64,000 nt of DNA from Radiobacillus kanasensis (GCF_021049245.1 NZ_CP088020.1:688001-752000); one strand, 5' to 3'. Counted from the stretch's first letter, positions 53,599 to 62,416 are shown. The notes: a model not told the origin generated them from the letters alone. Translations and numbers: made by a program.

Positions 53599-54054
53599 TT
53601 GAAACTGTGTGGTTCTGTAAATTGTACTAAAATCTTAGGGGGTCTTAGTATTATTAAAAAAGTAATAGGTGCTTCTGCAGTAACTTTAGGAATGATAATC
53701 TTACTTTACTTAATGGTTGGAAATTATTATGACCTTCAAATAGCAGGGCAAAGAGCGTCAGAAGATGTTCCTAAACTTCAAATAATGATGTCATTATGGG
53801 CATTTCTATTTGGTATATTGATGGAATGGAAAGGCTTAGTAGAACTTATCGAAAGAAAATTTAATTTTAATTGGAAACTTTTTATCCCAACAGTTGTATT
53901 ATTCGTTATTGTTTTTATCCCAAACAGTTATTGGGTGAAATGGTATGGGATATCACAGGATTTGTACCCTAACATCTTCTTATTGCCTGAAACAAATCTG
54001 ATATTATCGGTTTTAACTGGGACATTGTTGATTCGTTCTTTTGTAAAAAAATAA
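53599..54054 (+). CDS. Four-helix membrane protein
   Basis: Up to 151 aa; helices at about IGASAVTLGMIILLYLMVG, LQIMMSLWAFLFGIL, FIPTVVLFVIVFIP and a C-terminal one. The TTG at 53599 lacks a good RBS. A strong AGGGGGT at 53638 precedes ATT ATT AAA AAA, so a rare ATT start near 53651 is possible. Function unknown. Confidence 0.55.
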   Translation: MKLCGSVNCTKILGGLSIIKKVIGASAVTLGMIILLYLMVGNYYDLQIAGQRASEDVPKLQIMMSLWAFLFGILMEWKGLVELIERKFNFNWKLFIPTVVLFVIVFIPNSYWVKWYGISQDLYPNIFLLPETNLILSVLTGTLLIRSFVKK

Positions 54055-54069
54055 AGTAGGAATTAGAGA

Positions 54070-54267
54070 TTGCTTGCAAATGTTTTGTGGGGATTGTTTT
54101 TAGTTTTATTTATTGGTTTGATGATTTTATTTGATCAATGAAAACAAAAAAAGCGATTTCATAGTTCGTATCGTGAAAAAACACAACAAGTTAAAGAAGT
54201 TAAAAGAGCTATAGAGATAGAAAGGTCTCGAAGAAATGGTCCTCCAACAGGTGGGTTTGGTGGATGA
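54070..54267 (+). pseudogene. Small membrane protein gene with in-frame TGA
   Basis: Reads MLANVLWGLFLVLFIGLMIL then FDQ, TGA (54139-54141), KQKKRFHSSYREKTQQVKEV, KRAIEIERSRRNGPPTGGFG. A single nonsense codon interrupts a helix-plus-basic-tail protein of about 65 codons. RBS weak. Confidence 0.45.
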
Positions 54268-54287
54268 ATGTGTTATTTATTATTGTG

Positions 54288-54349
54288 CTAACGGGGGAGT
54301 TGATCCAAAAGGATTGACGCTTTTTCATGCCAAAGTTCTTGTGCTGTCG
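54288..54349 (+). repeat. Dispersed terminator-like repeat, copy 5
   Basis: GCTAACGGGGGAGTTGATCC-aaaa-GGATTGACGC then TTTTTCATG...TTCTTGTGC. Contains the conserved CTAACGGG head. Confidence 0.65.
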
Positions 54350-54507
54350 AACAGGATAGTAGTGTTCAAGAACGATTTGTTACAAAAAGGACAGTCACAA
54401 TAAATAATCGGTAACTGCACTTCCTCAGTTTAATTAAACCCACTATTAACTACCCATTTTTAGTCTGTTTTTTATTTATTAGATTGCTAGTATTAATCAA
54501 TCTCACT

Positions 54508-54735
54508 GCCATTGCACCAGTGATTGCTTCGGTGTCTTTTGCGAATATGGATAAAAATAAGTGAGAGAGATAGGATGTTCTATCTTGCCAATCTCTTGTT
54601 ATGAAAAAAGAGCAACATTAAACCTTAAGTAGTTCTGTTTTGGAGTACAGCAATGATATTTGTGCCCATTAGTTGAACTACTTTTTTACGGGAAATGTAA
54701 TTTGCTGTGGGAATTGCAACACTTCTTCAACTAAC
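54508..54735. repeat. Segmental duplication, copy 2
   Basis: Copies 53332-53512 with two insertions (near 54600 and 54665). It carries only the 3' end of the tiny gene, without its start, so no product is expected. Confidence 0.85.
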
Positions 54736-54803
54736 GGGCATTTAGTTAAAGTAGGTCAGGGCTCTGTAGTAAAGTTATAAGAACATCGCAGAGGAGATAT
54801 TAA

Positions 54804-56057
54804 ATGATTAAAGGAATATATGAATTTATAAGTGAAGTACAGTTAAAGAAGTATGCAGAACTTGCTGTACGAGCTGGTGTAAATCTGCAAAAAGATCAAT
54901 TATTGATTATTCATAGTGATATACAAAATGCTACGTTTGCACGTCTAATCCAAACGGTAGCCTACGAGGCAGGAGCTTCCAATGTATTTATAGATTGGAC
55001 AGATGAACAGTCTACCAAAGAATTTTACTTACATGCAGCAGATAGTGTCATCGATCACTTTCCTGATTGGCAGGCTGCCCGTTTTAAGGAGTGGGACGAT
55101 GCAGGTGCTGCTTACATTCATATTATTTCTGAAAACTTAGATGTCTTTAAAGAGGTTTCCACTGAAAGGATGAGTCGTTTCCAAAAAGCTTCTCGTACCA
55201 AATTGAGGGATTATTATGCGAAAATTAGATCCCATGAGATACGCTGGTGTCTTCTAACTGTCCCGTACGTTGCATGGGCAATGAAAGTATTTCCCAACCT
55301 AAGTAAAGAAGAAGCACTACAATCAATATGGAAATTAATTTTAAAAGGATCTCGCGCAGATGGGGGAAATCCTGTAAAAGATTGGGAGAGTCACAATAGG
55401 GCCTTCGAGTCACGAAAAAAGTTCCTAAACAAGAGCCAATTTGAATCCCTCCATTTTACAAATAGCCGTGGAACTGATTTATTCGTTGGTCTACCTAAAA
55501 ATCATCTCTATATCGGTGGGGGTGTCATAGATAAAAATGGAATACCTTTCTTTCCGAACATTCCTACGGAAGAAATATTTACTTCTCCCCATAAAAATAA
55601 GGTGAATGGCAAATTGGTAGGTACTAAACCTCTTATCTATGGGGGAAGTGTCATCGATGATTTTTACCTAATTTTTAAAGATGGACGGATTACCGACTAT
55701 TATACCGCAAAGGGACAGGAAGTGTTACAAAATCTCATCGAAACAAACGAAGGTTCACATTATCTAGGTGAAATTGCCTTGGTCTCTAATAAATCTCCTC
55801 TTGCTCAGACAGATACTCTTTTTTACAATACCTTGTTTGATGAAAATACGGCCTGTCATATTGGAATCGGAAATGCATCTCCCTCCAATATTCAAAATGG
55901 CATGGACCAATCTGAGGAAGAGTTGAAGGCAGCGGGTCTGAATACTTCCCTTTTGTTAGTCAACGTGACCTTTGGTACCGAAGATATGAAAGTAGTGGGC
56001 ATTAAAAAAGGTGGAACGGAAGTCCTGCTAATGAAGGATGGCGATTTCCAATTCTAA
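54804..56057 (+). CDS. M29-family aminopeptidase (AmpS/PepS-type)
   Basis: 417 aa. KYAELAVRAGVNLQKDQLLI at the N-terminus; metal-site motifs NIPTEEIFTSPH, EGSHYLGEIALV and LFDENTACHIGIG with both Glu and His ligands present. Cytosolic, cobalt- or zinc-activated aminopeptidase. RBS GAGGAG. Confidence 0.92.
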   Translation: MIKGIYEFISEVQLKKYAELAVRAGVNLQKDQLLIIHSDIQNATFARLIQTVAYEAGASNVFIDWTDEQSTKEFYLHAADSVIDHFPDWQAARFKEWDDAGAAYIHIISENLDVFKEVSTERMSRFQKASRTKLRDYYAKIRSHEIRWCLLTVPYVAWAMKVFPNLSKEEALQSIWKLILKGSRADGGNPVKDWESHNRAFESRKKFLNKSQFESLHFTNSRGTDLFVGLPKNHLYIGGGVIDKNGIPFFPNIPTEEIFTSPHKNKVNGKLVGTKPLIYGGSVIDDFYLIFKDGRITDYYTAKGQEVLQNLIETNEGSHYLGEIALVSNKSPLAQTDTLFYNTLFDENTACHIGIGNASPSNIQNGMDQSEEELKAAGLNTSLLLVNVTFGTEDMKVVGIKKGGTEVLLMKDGDFQF

Positions 56058-56226
56058 ATCGTCTAAAACCTAAAAACAGAGAAAACTGATTTCTGGTGGA
56101 TTATACTAAGTGCTAGTTATAGTGAAAACAAACTAGGCAGCATTCCTGTAACAAATGAAGATTATGGGTTATGTTTGTGAAAGAATGTACTTAAACAAAA
56201 CGGGTGCTATAAAGGAGGAATATTGA

Positions 56227-56745
56227 ATGACTTCTTGGACTGTTTGGATTGCAGGAATATCAGTGGTGGGTTTAGTCTATGCGATTTATAGCGTATTCTC
56301 TAAAAAAACGATAGGTTTATATATTTCTGCAGTTGTACATTTTGTTTTGGGCGTTTTTTTACTGTTTTTCATTGATTTTTTAATTGGTATATGTGTATTG
56401 GGGTTAGTCATTCTTGAAATAATCACAGGAATTATGTTGAAGGATTCTCGAATCATTAGAAAAACAATTCATATTACAAATATTATGTTACTTGCTGGTT
56501 TATTAGTAGTAGGTTTTTTTGCGTTCTTCGGATTGCATTTCGTTCCTCAACAAGACCCCTACATAGCCGAACACATATATATTATGCTTATTTACGTTAT
56601 ATGGGCGATAGGATATTACCTACAAATAAAACAATCAACTTTAAGAAACTTTATAATTATCCTGGTTATTTTCTTAATAATTCAGGCATTGAACTTCTTC
56701 TTTGGTTATTACGTCATTACGTTTTTGGAGTTCTTTTTAGAATAG
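56227..56745 (+). CDS. Polytopic membrane protein, 172 aa
   Basis: Five helices. RBS AAAGGAGG. No recognised family; LHFVPQQDPYIAEHIYI is the only long soluble loop. Confidence 0.7.
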   Translation: MTSWTVWIAGISVVGLVYAIYSVFSKKTIGLYISAVVHFVLGVFLLFFIDFLIGICVLGLVILEIITGIMLKDSRIIRKTIHITNIMLLAGLLVVGFFAFFGLHFVPQQDPYIAEHIYIMLIYVIWAIGYYLQIKQSTLRNFIIILVIFLIIQALNFFFGYYVITFLEFFLE

Positions 56746-56895
56746 AGATTCCCCGTATTTATCTGGAATACAGTATGGCTATAGATTACACTTCAATGTA
56801 TATTGAACTAACTGGTGCATGTGCTGAACAAGTGGATTTCTATAGATATAGTTATTATTGAACTTATAATAATTTGAATAAAAAGGGGGGTTACG

Positions 56896-57087
56896 GTGGG
56901 ATTTGAACTAAGTTTAAAAAACAAACGAGTAAGAATATGGTTATGTTTGATGGTTCCTGCTTTTATATTAGCAATAGCATTGTTCATTTTTCTGCCAAAT
57001 GAACTTAGTATAGCAGGTACATTGCCACTTATAATTGGTTATTTTTTTTACTTAGGTTGGATTATGGTTAAAAAGAAACAAGAATAG
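56896..57087 (+). CDS. Small two-helix membrane protein, 63 aa
   Basis: GTG 56896 after AAGGGGGG. MGFELSLKNKRVRIWLCLMV then helix and KKKQE tail. Function unknown. Confidence 0.65.
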   Translation: MGFELSLKNKRVRIWLCLMVPAFILAIALFIFLPNELSIAGTLPLIIGYFFYLGWIMVKKKQE

Positions 57088-57100
57088 ACCTGATATTAAG

Positions 57101-57146
57101 CTAACGGGTGCGTGTCTTTAAGAAGGAGATGGCATCTTTTTTGAAG
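57101..57146 (+). repeat. Dispersed terminator-like repeat, copy 6 (diverged)
   Basis: CTAACGGGTGCGTGTCTTTA-agaagg-AGATGGCATCTTTTTTGAAG: same head and T-run, imperfect stem. Confidence 0.5.
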
Positions 57147-57237
57147 TAAAGAGCAGGTTTATTTAAAAAAGGTTTATGAATCTCATTACAAGTTAAACCG
57201 TACGTAATAATATAAATATTTTAATGAGGTGGTTCAG

Positions 57238-57582
57238 ATGCAAGCACAGCTAACAACAATTAAAGAACAATTATTAGAAAACAATGAAACTATCTTGGCT
57301 AATTTAAAATGCTCATTGAAAGTTTTTATTTATAGAGAAGTTTTAAGACCTGGCCTTCTTGTTGCAACAGATAGTAGACTAATATTCATTGCGGATTCAA
57401 TAAAAGGCAATGAACTAAATGAAATATATGATTATGACAAAGTAGAAGATATAAAGCTAAAAAAAGGGCTAATAAATAGAAGCATTTTAATTAAATATGA
57501 TAAGGAAAACGTAAGTTTCAAACATCTTATGAGTGCTGATGTTGAACATTTTATTGAGGTTATTAAATGTAACCTGTCATAA
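57238..57582 (+). CDS. Bacterial PH-domain protein
   Basis: 114 aa. KVFIYREVLRPGLLVATDSR, LIFIADSIKG, IYDYDKVEDIKLKKGL and KHLMSADVEHFIEVIK are the strands and final helix of the YokE/bPH fold. GAGGTGG upstream of ATG 57238. Role unknown. Confidence 0.75.
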   Translation: MQAQLTTIKEQLLENNETILANLKCSLKVFIYREVLRPGLLVATDSRLIFIADSIKGNELNEIYDYDKVEDIKLKKGLINRSILIKYDKENVSFKHLMSADVEHFIEVIKCNLS

Positions 57583-57593
57583 ATTTTATCTCA

Positions 57594-57650
57594 ACTAACG
57601 GGGGCGTTTATCCAAGAATGAACTGACGCTTTTTAAAGTTATTATTCTAT
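57594..57650 (+). repeat. Dispersed terminator-like repeat, copy 7
   Basis: CAACTAACGGGGGCGTTTAT, CCAAGAATGAACTGACGC, TTTTTAAAGTTATTATTCTAT. Head, hairpin and TTATT tail all present. Confidence 0.65.
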
Positions 57651-57674
57651 TCGAAGCAGGAAAATTAAGTATTA

Positions 57675-57782
57675 GTAAGAGCCATTAGCAAATGGGAAAA
57701 TAGTCAGGGGTTTCCAGAAACAGAGCTGAAAGGCTACCGAACAGTGTTGCTTTTATCGAAAAGCGATCATATATCAGCCTGA
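57675..57782 (+). pseudogene. XRE-family HTH fragment
   Basis: VRAISKWENSQGFPETELKG... The block ISKWENSQGFPE is the recognition-helix signature of XRE regulators. No start, broken on both sides; a relic. Confidence 0.55.
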
Positions 57783-57954
57783 AGAATTTATGAAAAAAAG
57801 GTTTTCAACTTAAACAAACGCAAACAAAAATGTTGTCTAATAAGGAGCTTTCAGAGGATAAATGGGACTATCCATTAGATGAAAAACGAAGTGTGACCTC
57901 CACAATCTGGTGCAAATCTTTAACAAATAGAATTAAAAATTGGGAGGTGTGTTT

Positions 57955-58440
57955 ATGGAAGATAAAGAAAGAGAGCAGATTGAAAAAGGAAGAGATTTAC
58001 TTGCTAAAGGCAAACCACAAGAAGCAATCAAATTCTTTCAAAAGTTAACTAAGGAACCTAACGTTTCGGGAGAAGTTTATCTGTATGCTGGAATGACATA
58101 TGATAACATCGGGAATGAAAAAGATGCTATACCATTATATATAAAAGCACTTAACAAAGGAATCGAAAATGAAAAAGAGTTAAGAGATTGTTATGTCTGC
58201 TTGGCTTCATCCTATAGAATTGAGGGGGAACTAACAACATCGTTATCTTACCTAACTGAAGCAAAAGAAAGATTTCCAACTGATGCTGTCATATCAACCT
58301 TTCTGGCTTTAACATTATTTGATATGAAGGAGTTTAGAAAAACAGTAAAAGAACTAGGAAATACATTACTCGATGAATCAAATAATCAGGAACTAATGAA
58401 TTTCGAAAAACCTTTAAGACAGTATTTCAACAACATATAA
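57955..58440 (+). CDS. Tetratricopeptide-repeat protein
   Basis: 161 aa, about three to four TPR units: GRDLLAKGKPQEAIKFFQKL, YLYAGMTYDNIGNEKDAIPL, YVCLASSYRIEGELTTSLSY. ATG 57955 follows GGGAGGTG. Protein-interaction scaffold; partner unknown. Confidence 0.8.
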   Translation: MEDKEREQIEKGRDLLAKGKPQEAIKFFQKLTKEPNVSGEVYLYAGMTYDNIGNEKDAIPLYIKALNKGIENEKELRDCYVCLASSYRIEGELTTSLSYLTEAKERFPTDAVISTFLALTLFDMKEFRKTVKELGNTLLDESNNQELMNFEKPLRQYFNNI

Positions 58441-58442
58441 TT

Positions 58443-58540
58443 ATTTTGCTAAAAGGTGCTTATCTACAGTATCTGTAATTGAAGCACCTTTTAGCAAAAA
58501 GAAAAGGAACGTCCATTCATATTGGCGTTCCTTTTTAAAT
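58443..58540 (+). terminator. Double terminator after TPR gene
   Basis: First hairpin TTTTGCTAAAAGGTGCTT / AAGCACCTTTTAGCAAAA (18 bp, 58446-58498); second AAAGGAACG / CGTTCC then TTTTT (58502-58538). Confidence 0.85.
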
Positions 58541-58654
58541 ATTTTAAGAAGGTCTGGAATTTAATGTTAAAATTAGATTGTGAGCAAATCGACTAAAATT
58601 ATTTGGCAGTAAGTTGAAGAAGAAAGTTAAGTGAACTTTAGTGGAGGAAAATAA

Positions 58655-59251
58655 ATGATGAGTACGTATGTTTATATGGTGAGACACGGTGAGTCGCCAA
58701 AGGAAGGAAATGAAAGAACAAGAGGGTTAACTCAAAAAGGTCATATAGATGCTCAACGAGTAACTGACATATTGAAAGATGAGAAAATGGATGCAGTTGT
58801 TTCAAGTCCGTATATACGTTCCATTTTAACTGTCGAAAAGCTAGCTAAACAATTAGGGCAAGAAGTTTTAGTGTATGAAGATTTAAAAGAGAGGATATTT
58901 TCTTCTAAAGATAATCGAGTTTCTGATAAGGAATTGGTTCCACTGTTGGAAAAGTCGTTTTTGGAAGAGAATTTCGCTTTAGAGGGAGGAGAATCAAATG
59001 CTGATTGTCAAAAAAGGGCTATAAAGGTTTTAAAAGAATTACTAGAAACTTATAGAAATAAAAAAATAGTAATAGGTTCTCATGGAGCTGTTATGACCTT
59101 GATGATGGGATATTTCGATAGTGACTATGACTTAAATTTTTTACATAGCACATCCAAACCTGATATTTATAGAATGGAATTCAATGAACAGGAATTAGTG
59201 AATGTTAAAAGATTATGGAGCGTAAATAATAGTTTTAGCCAATATTCATGA
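58655..59251 (+). CDS. Histidine phosphatase family protein
   Basis: 198 aa. VYMVRHGES catalytic RHG, SSPYIRSILT second Arg, EGGESNADCQKRA acid-base Glu and IGSHGAVMTL final His. Substrate unknown. RBS GTGGAGG. Confidence 0.87.
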   Translation: MMSTYVYMVRHGESPKEGNERTRGLTQKGHIDAQRVTDILKDEKMDAVVSSPYIRSILTVEKLAKQLGQEVLVYEDLKERIFSSKDNRVSDKELVPLLEKSFLEENFALEGGESNADCQKRAIKVLKELLETYRNKKIVIGSHGAVMTLMMGYFDSDYDLNFLHSTSKPDIYRMEFNEQELVNVKRLWSVNNSFSQYS

Positions 59252-59335
59252 AGAATCTAAAAAATTAAATTCCCCGTATCTAATTTACCTCTAACTGTGT
59301 TTATATAATGAATAGAACTTAAGGGGGAAGTGAAA

Positions 59336-60268
59336 ATGAATAAACTGGAACATGTATCGAATGAAATGCGTGACCTAAAGAAGGAATTTGACTTACTGAT
59401 AAAGCCTCATAGACCGGCCTTATGGAGATATTGTGAAATGATTACAGGTTCACCTTGGGATGCAGAGGATTTAGTACAGGATACACTATTAAAGTCATAC
59501 AGTGCTTTGCCAAGAATATTTCAACCTTTGATTCCGAAAAGCTATTTATTTCGAATTGCGACTAACACGTGGCTAAATCAACAAAGAAAACAAAACAGAA
59601 TATTATTGGGAGAAAATACCGAAGAGTCACACGAGGATTTAGATCCTTTTGAACTTAGGGAAGCGATGGAGAAATTGGTCGCATATTTGTCTCCGAAGCA
59701 ACGTGTCGTTATCTTACTCTTTGACGTGTTTCAATTTCGAGGAAGTGAAGTAGCAGAAATGATAGGTTCGACAGAAGGTAGTGTTAAGGCACTTTTACAT
59801 AGGGCTCGAACGAATTTGAAAAAACTAAATCATAAGGAGCACCATACCACTTCTGAATCAGAAAGTGTCTTTGCTACAGATCCAGTTATTGAGGCTTACT
59901 TAGATGCTTTTAATCGAAGAGACCCAGATGCGATAGCTAATTTACTAGATGAGAATGCTATAAATGATATTGTTCATACTTCATTTGAGTATGGGAAGAA
60001 AGCGATTAGAAACCATTCTTTAGAGGGATGGGCAAATGATCCAATGCCAATGACGGCTACTTATCAAATGCTGTGGGGGAAACCAGTCATTGTTGTTATT
60101 ACAAAGCTGGACGGAAATGATGCAGTGTATAGTTTGATTGATCTTGAGATGGATGCTGGCGTTATTGTTAAAAAGCGCACCTATTATTTTTGTCAGGATT
60201 TACTAGAGACAGCCGCTAAAGAATTACAAATACCAGTTTATCCAAATGGTTATATTTATGGAGAGTGA
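59336..60268 (+). CDS. ECF-type sigma factor with C-terminal NTF2/SnoaL-like domain
   Basis: 310 aa. Region 2 (HRPALWRYCEMITGSPWDAE, DLVQDTLLKSYS) at about 25-95, region 4 (LSPKQRVVILLFDVFQFRGS, EVAEMIGSTEGSVKALLHRA) at about 115-165, then a SnoaL-like tail (about 185-300; VIEAYLDAFNRRDPDAIANL). Such fused tails replace a separate anti-sigma in known ECF groups. No anti-sigma gene adjacent. ATG 59336 after AAGGGGG. Confidence 0.87.
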   Translation: MNKLEHVSNEMRDLKKEFDLLIKPHRPALWRYCEMITGSPWDAEDLVQDTLLKSYSALPRIFQPLIPKSYLFRIATNTWLNQQRKQNRILLGENTEESHEDLDPFELREAMEKLVAYLSPKQRVVILLFDVFQFRGSEVAEMIGSTEGSVKALLHRARTNLKKLNHKEHHTTSESESVFATDPVIEAYLDAFNRRDPDAIANLLDENAINDIVHTSFEYGKKAIRNHSLEGWANDPMPMTATYQMLWGKPVIVVITKLDGNDAVYSLIDLEMDAGVIVKKRTYYFCQDLLETAAKELQIPVYPNGYIYGE

Positions 60269-60309
60269 TTGTAAAAAGCGTAGAAATTTTTGAAAAGAGT
60301 ATAATTGAT

Positions 60310-60350
60310 AATGGACCTGCTGACAAAGTAGGTCCATTATTTTTTTATTC
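60310..60350 (+). terminator. Terminator of sigma-factor gene
   Basis: AATGGACCT / AGGTCCATT then ATTTTTTTATT. Confidence 0.85.
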
Positions 60351-60382
60351 CTACGAACAGCCCAATTATGAATTATAACAAT

Positions 60383-60441
60383 CAAACAGGTTCGTCCATC
60401 CAAGAAGGATTAACGCTTTTTATGTTGAAGTTATTGTATAA
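60383..60441 (+). repeat. Dispersed terminator-like repeat, copy 8
   Basis: AACAGGTTCGTCCATCC-aagaa-GGATTAACGC, TTTTTATGTTGAAGTTATTGTATAAAC. One of the best-preserved tails. Confidence 0.65.
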
Positions 60442-60471
60442 ACAAGTCAGTTAAAAAAGGAGGAAACGAAT

Positions 60472-61038
60472 ATGACAAAGCGAAATAAGGAGTTGCCACT
60501 AGAACAACGTGAAGAATTGCAAGGAACATTGAAAGCCCGTTTTGAGAAAAATATGAACCGCCATGAAGGTCTTGAATGGGCTAACGTTCAAGCCAAGTTG
60601 GAAGCTAATATAGAAAAACTTTGGTCGCTCCATGAAATGGAAAGAACGGACGGTGAACCGGATATCGTTGCTTATGATAAGAAGAAGGACGAATACATTT
60701 TTTATGATTGTTCAGCGGAAAGTCCTAAAGGCCGTAGAAGTGTTTGTTACGATCGCGCGGCGCTGGAGTCAAGGAAAAAACATAAACCGGAAAATAGTGC
60801 TATCGACATGGCAACTGATATGGGCATTGAACTTTTAACGGAGGAACAATACCGGGAGCTGCAGAAAATTGGAGAATTTGATTTGAAAACATCGAGCTGG
60901 GTGCAAACACCTGCTAATATTAGAAAACTTGGCGGTGCCATCTTTTGTGATCGTCGCTATGATACCGTCTTTATGTACCACAATGGAGCAGATTCCTACT
61001 ATGCTGCAAGGGGTTTTCGTGGTTCGCTAAGGGTATAA
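60472..61038 (+). CDS. DUF4256 protein
   Basis: 188 aa. LEWANVQAKLEANIEKLWSL, GEPDIVAYDKKKDEYIFYDC, CYDRAALESRKKHKP, and KLGGAIFCDRRYDTVFMYHN are typical of the family. Function unknown. Confidence 0.85.
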   Translation: MTKRNKELPLEQREELQGTLKARFEKNMNRHEGLEWANVQAKLEANIEKLWSLHEMERTDGEPDIVAYDKKKDEYIFYDCSAESPKGRRSVCYDRAALESRKKHKPENSAIDMATDMGIELLTEEQYRELQKIGEFDLKTSSWVQTPANIRKLGGAIFCDRRYDTVFMYHNGADSYYAARGFRGSLRV

Positions 61039-61196
61039 ATTTTATACACACCTAAATATGAATAAGAAATGGATCACCTGGGGAAGGTTATATTCATCTC
61101 TTTAACAATTCCTTTCAAAAATGAGTCCTGCGGCTCGTCTTTTTTGTAAAATCAGACTAAATTATGAGTAGTTAAATTTGGCAGAAATACCCGTTA

Positions 61197-61222
61197 AGCC
61201 CGTTATTACGGGCTTTTTTAAA
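61197..61222 (+). terminator. Terminator before the PadR operon
   Basis: AAGCCCG-ttatta-CGGGCTT then TTTTAAAG. Confidence 0.82.
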
Positions 61223-61235
61223 GAAAAGTTTTATC

Positions 61236-61265
61236 TTGACAAGTGACACTATTCTGCGTTACTAT
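61236..61265 (+). promoter_or_regulatory. Promoter of PadR-DUF1048 operon
   Basis: TTGACA (61236-61241), 18-bp spacer, TACTAT (61260-61265). Confidence 0.6.
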
Positions 61266-61270
61266 ATACC

Positions 61271-61285
61271 AGTAATCAGTATTAC
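61271..61285 (-). promoter_or_regulatory. PadR operator candidate 1
   Basis: AGTAATCAGTATTAC just past the promoter; its reverse complement matches 63099-63113 at about 12 of 15 positions. Confidence 0.5.
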
Positions 61286-61343
61286 AAAATATCTGTGTTA
61301 CAGAGTACTGAATAATATAATGAAATACAAATGGGGGATAATT

Positions 61344-61664
61344 TTGGAATATATCACAGAAATGCTGAAAGGGGTTCTTGAGGGTTGTGTGCTTGAGATC
61401 ATCAGCCGCGGCGAAACCTACGGCTATGAAATCACACAACAGTTACGAAAACTCGGCTTCACTGATGTGGTCGAAGGCACAGTTTATACGATTACCATGC
61501 GGCTTGAGAAAAACAATCTGGTGGACATCGAGAAAAAGCCCTCCACTATGGGACCGCCAAGAAAATTTTACACACTCAACGCTGCAGGTCAAGAGCATCT
61601 TGAAGTATTTTGGAGGAAATGGGAATTCGTCTCAAGTAAGATTAACGAACTAAAACTAAAATAA
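61344..61664 (+). CDS. PadR-family transcriptional regulator
   Basis: 106 aa winged HTH. LEYITEMLKGVLEGCVLEII, SRGETYGYEITQQLRKLGFT, EGTVYTITMRLEKNNLV, MGPPRKFYTLNAAG. TTG 61344 follows GGGGGATAAT. Likely represses its own operon and the ABC gene downstream in response to a drug-like ligand, as known for LmrR/LadR. Confidence 0.87.
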   Translation: MEYITEMLKGVLEGCVLEIISRGETYGYEITQQLRKLGFTDVVEGTVYTITMRLEKNNLVDIEKKPSTMGPPRKFYTLNAAGQEHLEVFWRKWEFVSSKINELKLK

Positions 61665-61683
61665 AATCTAAAGGAGAAATAAT

Positions 61684-62019
61684 ATGATGAGTATTTTAGA
61701 AAAAATATTTGGAGATTTTAGCGAGAAGAAAGCATGGCGTGAAATGGAAAATCGCGCAAAATCCTTACCTGAAGACTACTACAACGCCTACAAAGCGATG
61801 CAAAAATATCTCTGGAACACTGGCGGCGTGATGGATTGGCAAGAAACGAAATTCATTTTTAATCACATCATCGACCTTCTTGAAGAAGCCGCAGCCAATG
61901 GTAAGCACGTCAAAGAAGTTACTGGTAACGACGTATCAGCCTTCTGTGATAATCTCGTCATTGATGCGAAATCGTGGGTTGATAAGCATCGTCAAAAACT
62001 TAACGATGCGATTAAATAA
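61684..62019 (+). CDS. DUF1048 protein 1
   Basis: 111 aa helical protein: MSILEKIFGDFSEKKAWREM, AKSLPEDYYNAYKAMQKYLW, ANGKHVKEVTGNDVSAFCDN. First of three tandem paralogues downstream of PadR. RBS AAAGGAGA. Function unknown; usually linked with PadR and ABC genes. Confidence 0.85.
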   Translation: MMSILEKIFGDFSEKKAWREMENRAKSLPEDYYNAYKAMQKYLWNTGGVMDWQETKFIFNHIIDLLEEAAANGKHVKEVTGNDVSAFCDNLVIDAKSWVDKHRQKLNDAIK

Positions 62020-62062
62020 TAGAACTTTTCTGAACAGCTTAGTACCTTAGGAGGAGACTACA

Positions 62063-62416
62063 ATGAACTTTTTAGAAAAGATAACCGGCAGCGATATGAC
62101 TAAAGCAATGAAAAGTTTTGAAGCGCGAGCAAAAGTCTTGCCAGCTGAATATCAAACTGCTTGGAAAGAAATTAATAGTAATCTCTGGATTCACGGGGAT
62201 TTCACCGGTCGTAATCTGATGCCAATTCTTGACAGTGCTCTTGAATTGCTTGAAGTTACATCAGCAGACGGACAAAGCATCGAAGAAGTACTAGGAGATG
62301 ATATCAGAAGCTTCTGCGCAGCGCTTGTAGGTGACGAAAGCGCAAAAAATTATAGAGAAAAATGGCGTGAGCAACTCAACAAGAACGTATCAAGAAAATT
62401 AGGAGGTCTGAAATGA
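62063..62416 (+). CDS. DUF1048 protein 2
   Basis: 117 aa paralogue: MNFLEKITGSDMTKAMKSFE, KVLPAEYQTAWKEINSNLWI, SIEEVLGDDIRSFCAALVGD. RBS TAGGAGG. Overlaps the next paralogue by ATGA. Confidence 0.85.
   Translation: MNFLEKITGSDMTKAMKSFEARAKVLPAEYQTAWKEINSNLWIHGDFTGRNLMPILDSALELLEVTSADGQSIEEVLGDDIRSFCAALVGDESAKNYREKWREQLNKNVSRKLGGLK

Larger units (their letters stand above)
54268..54803. other. Gene-free stretch with two repeats
   Basis: Holds dispersed repeat copy 5 (54288-54349), segmental duplication copy 2 (54508-54735) and no supported gene. Confidence 0.5.

Noticed and set aside
57830..58048. 72-codon frame overlapping the TPR gene
   Set aside because: Different frame from the TPR gene, whose RBS, start and repeats are clear; the overlap is a shadow.
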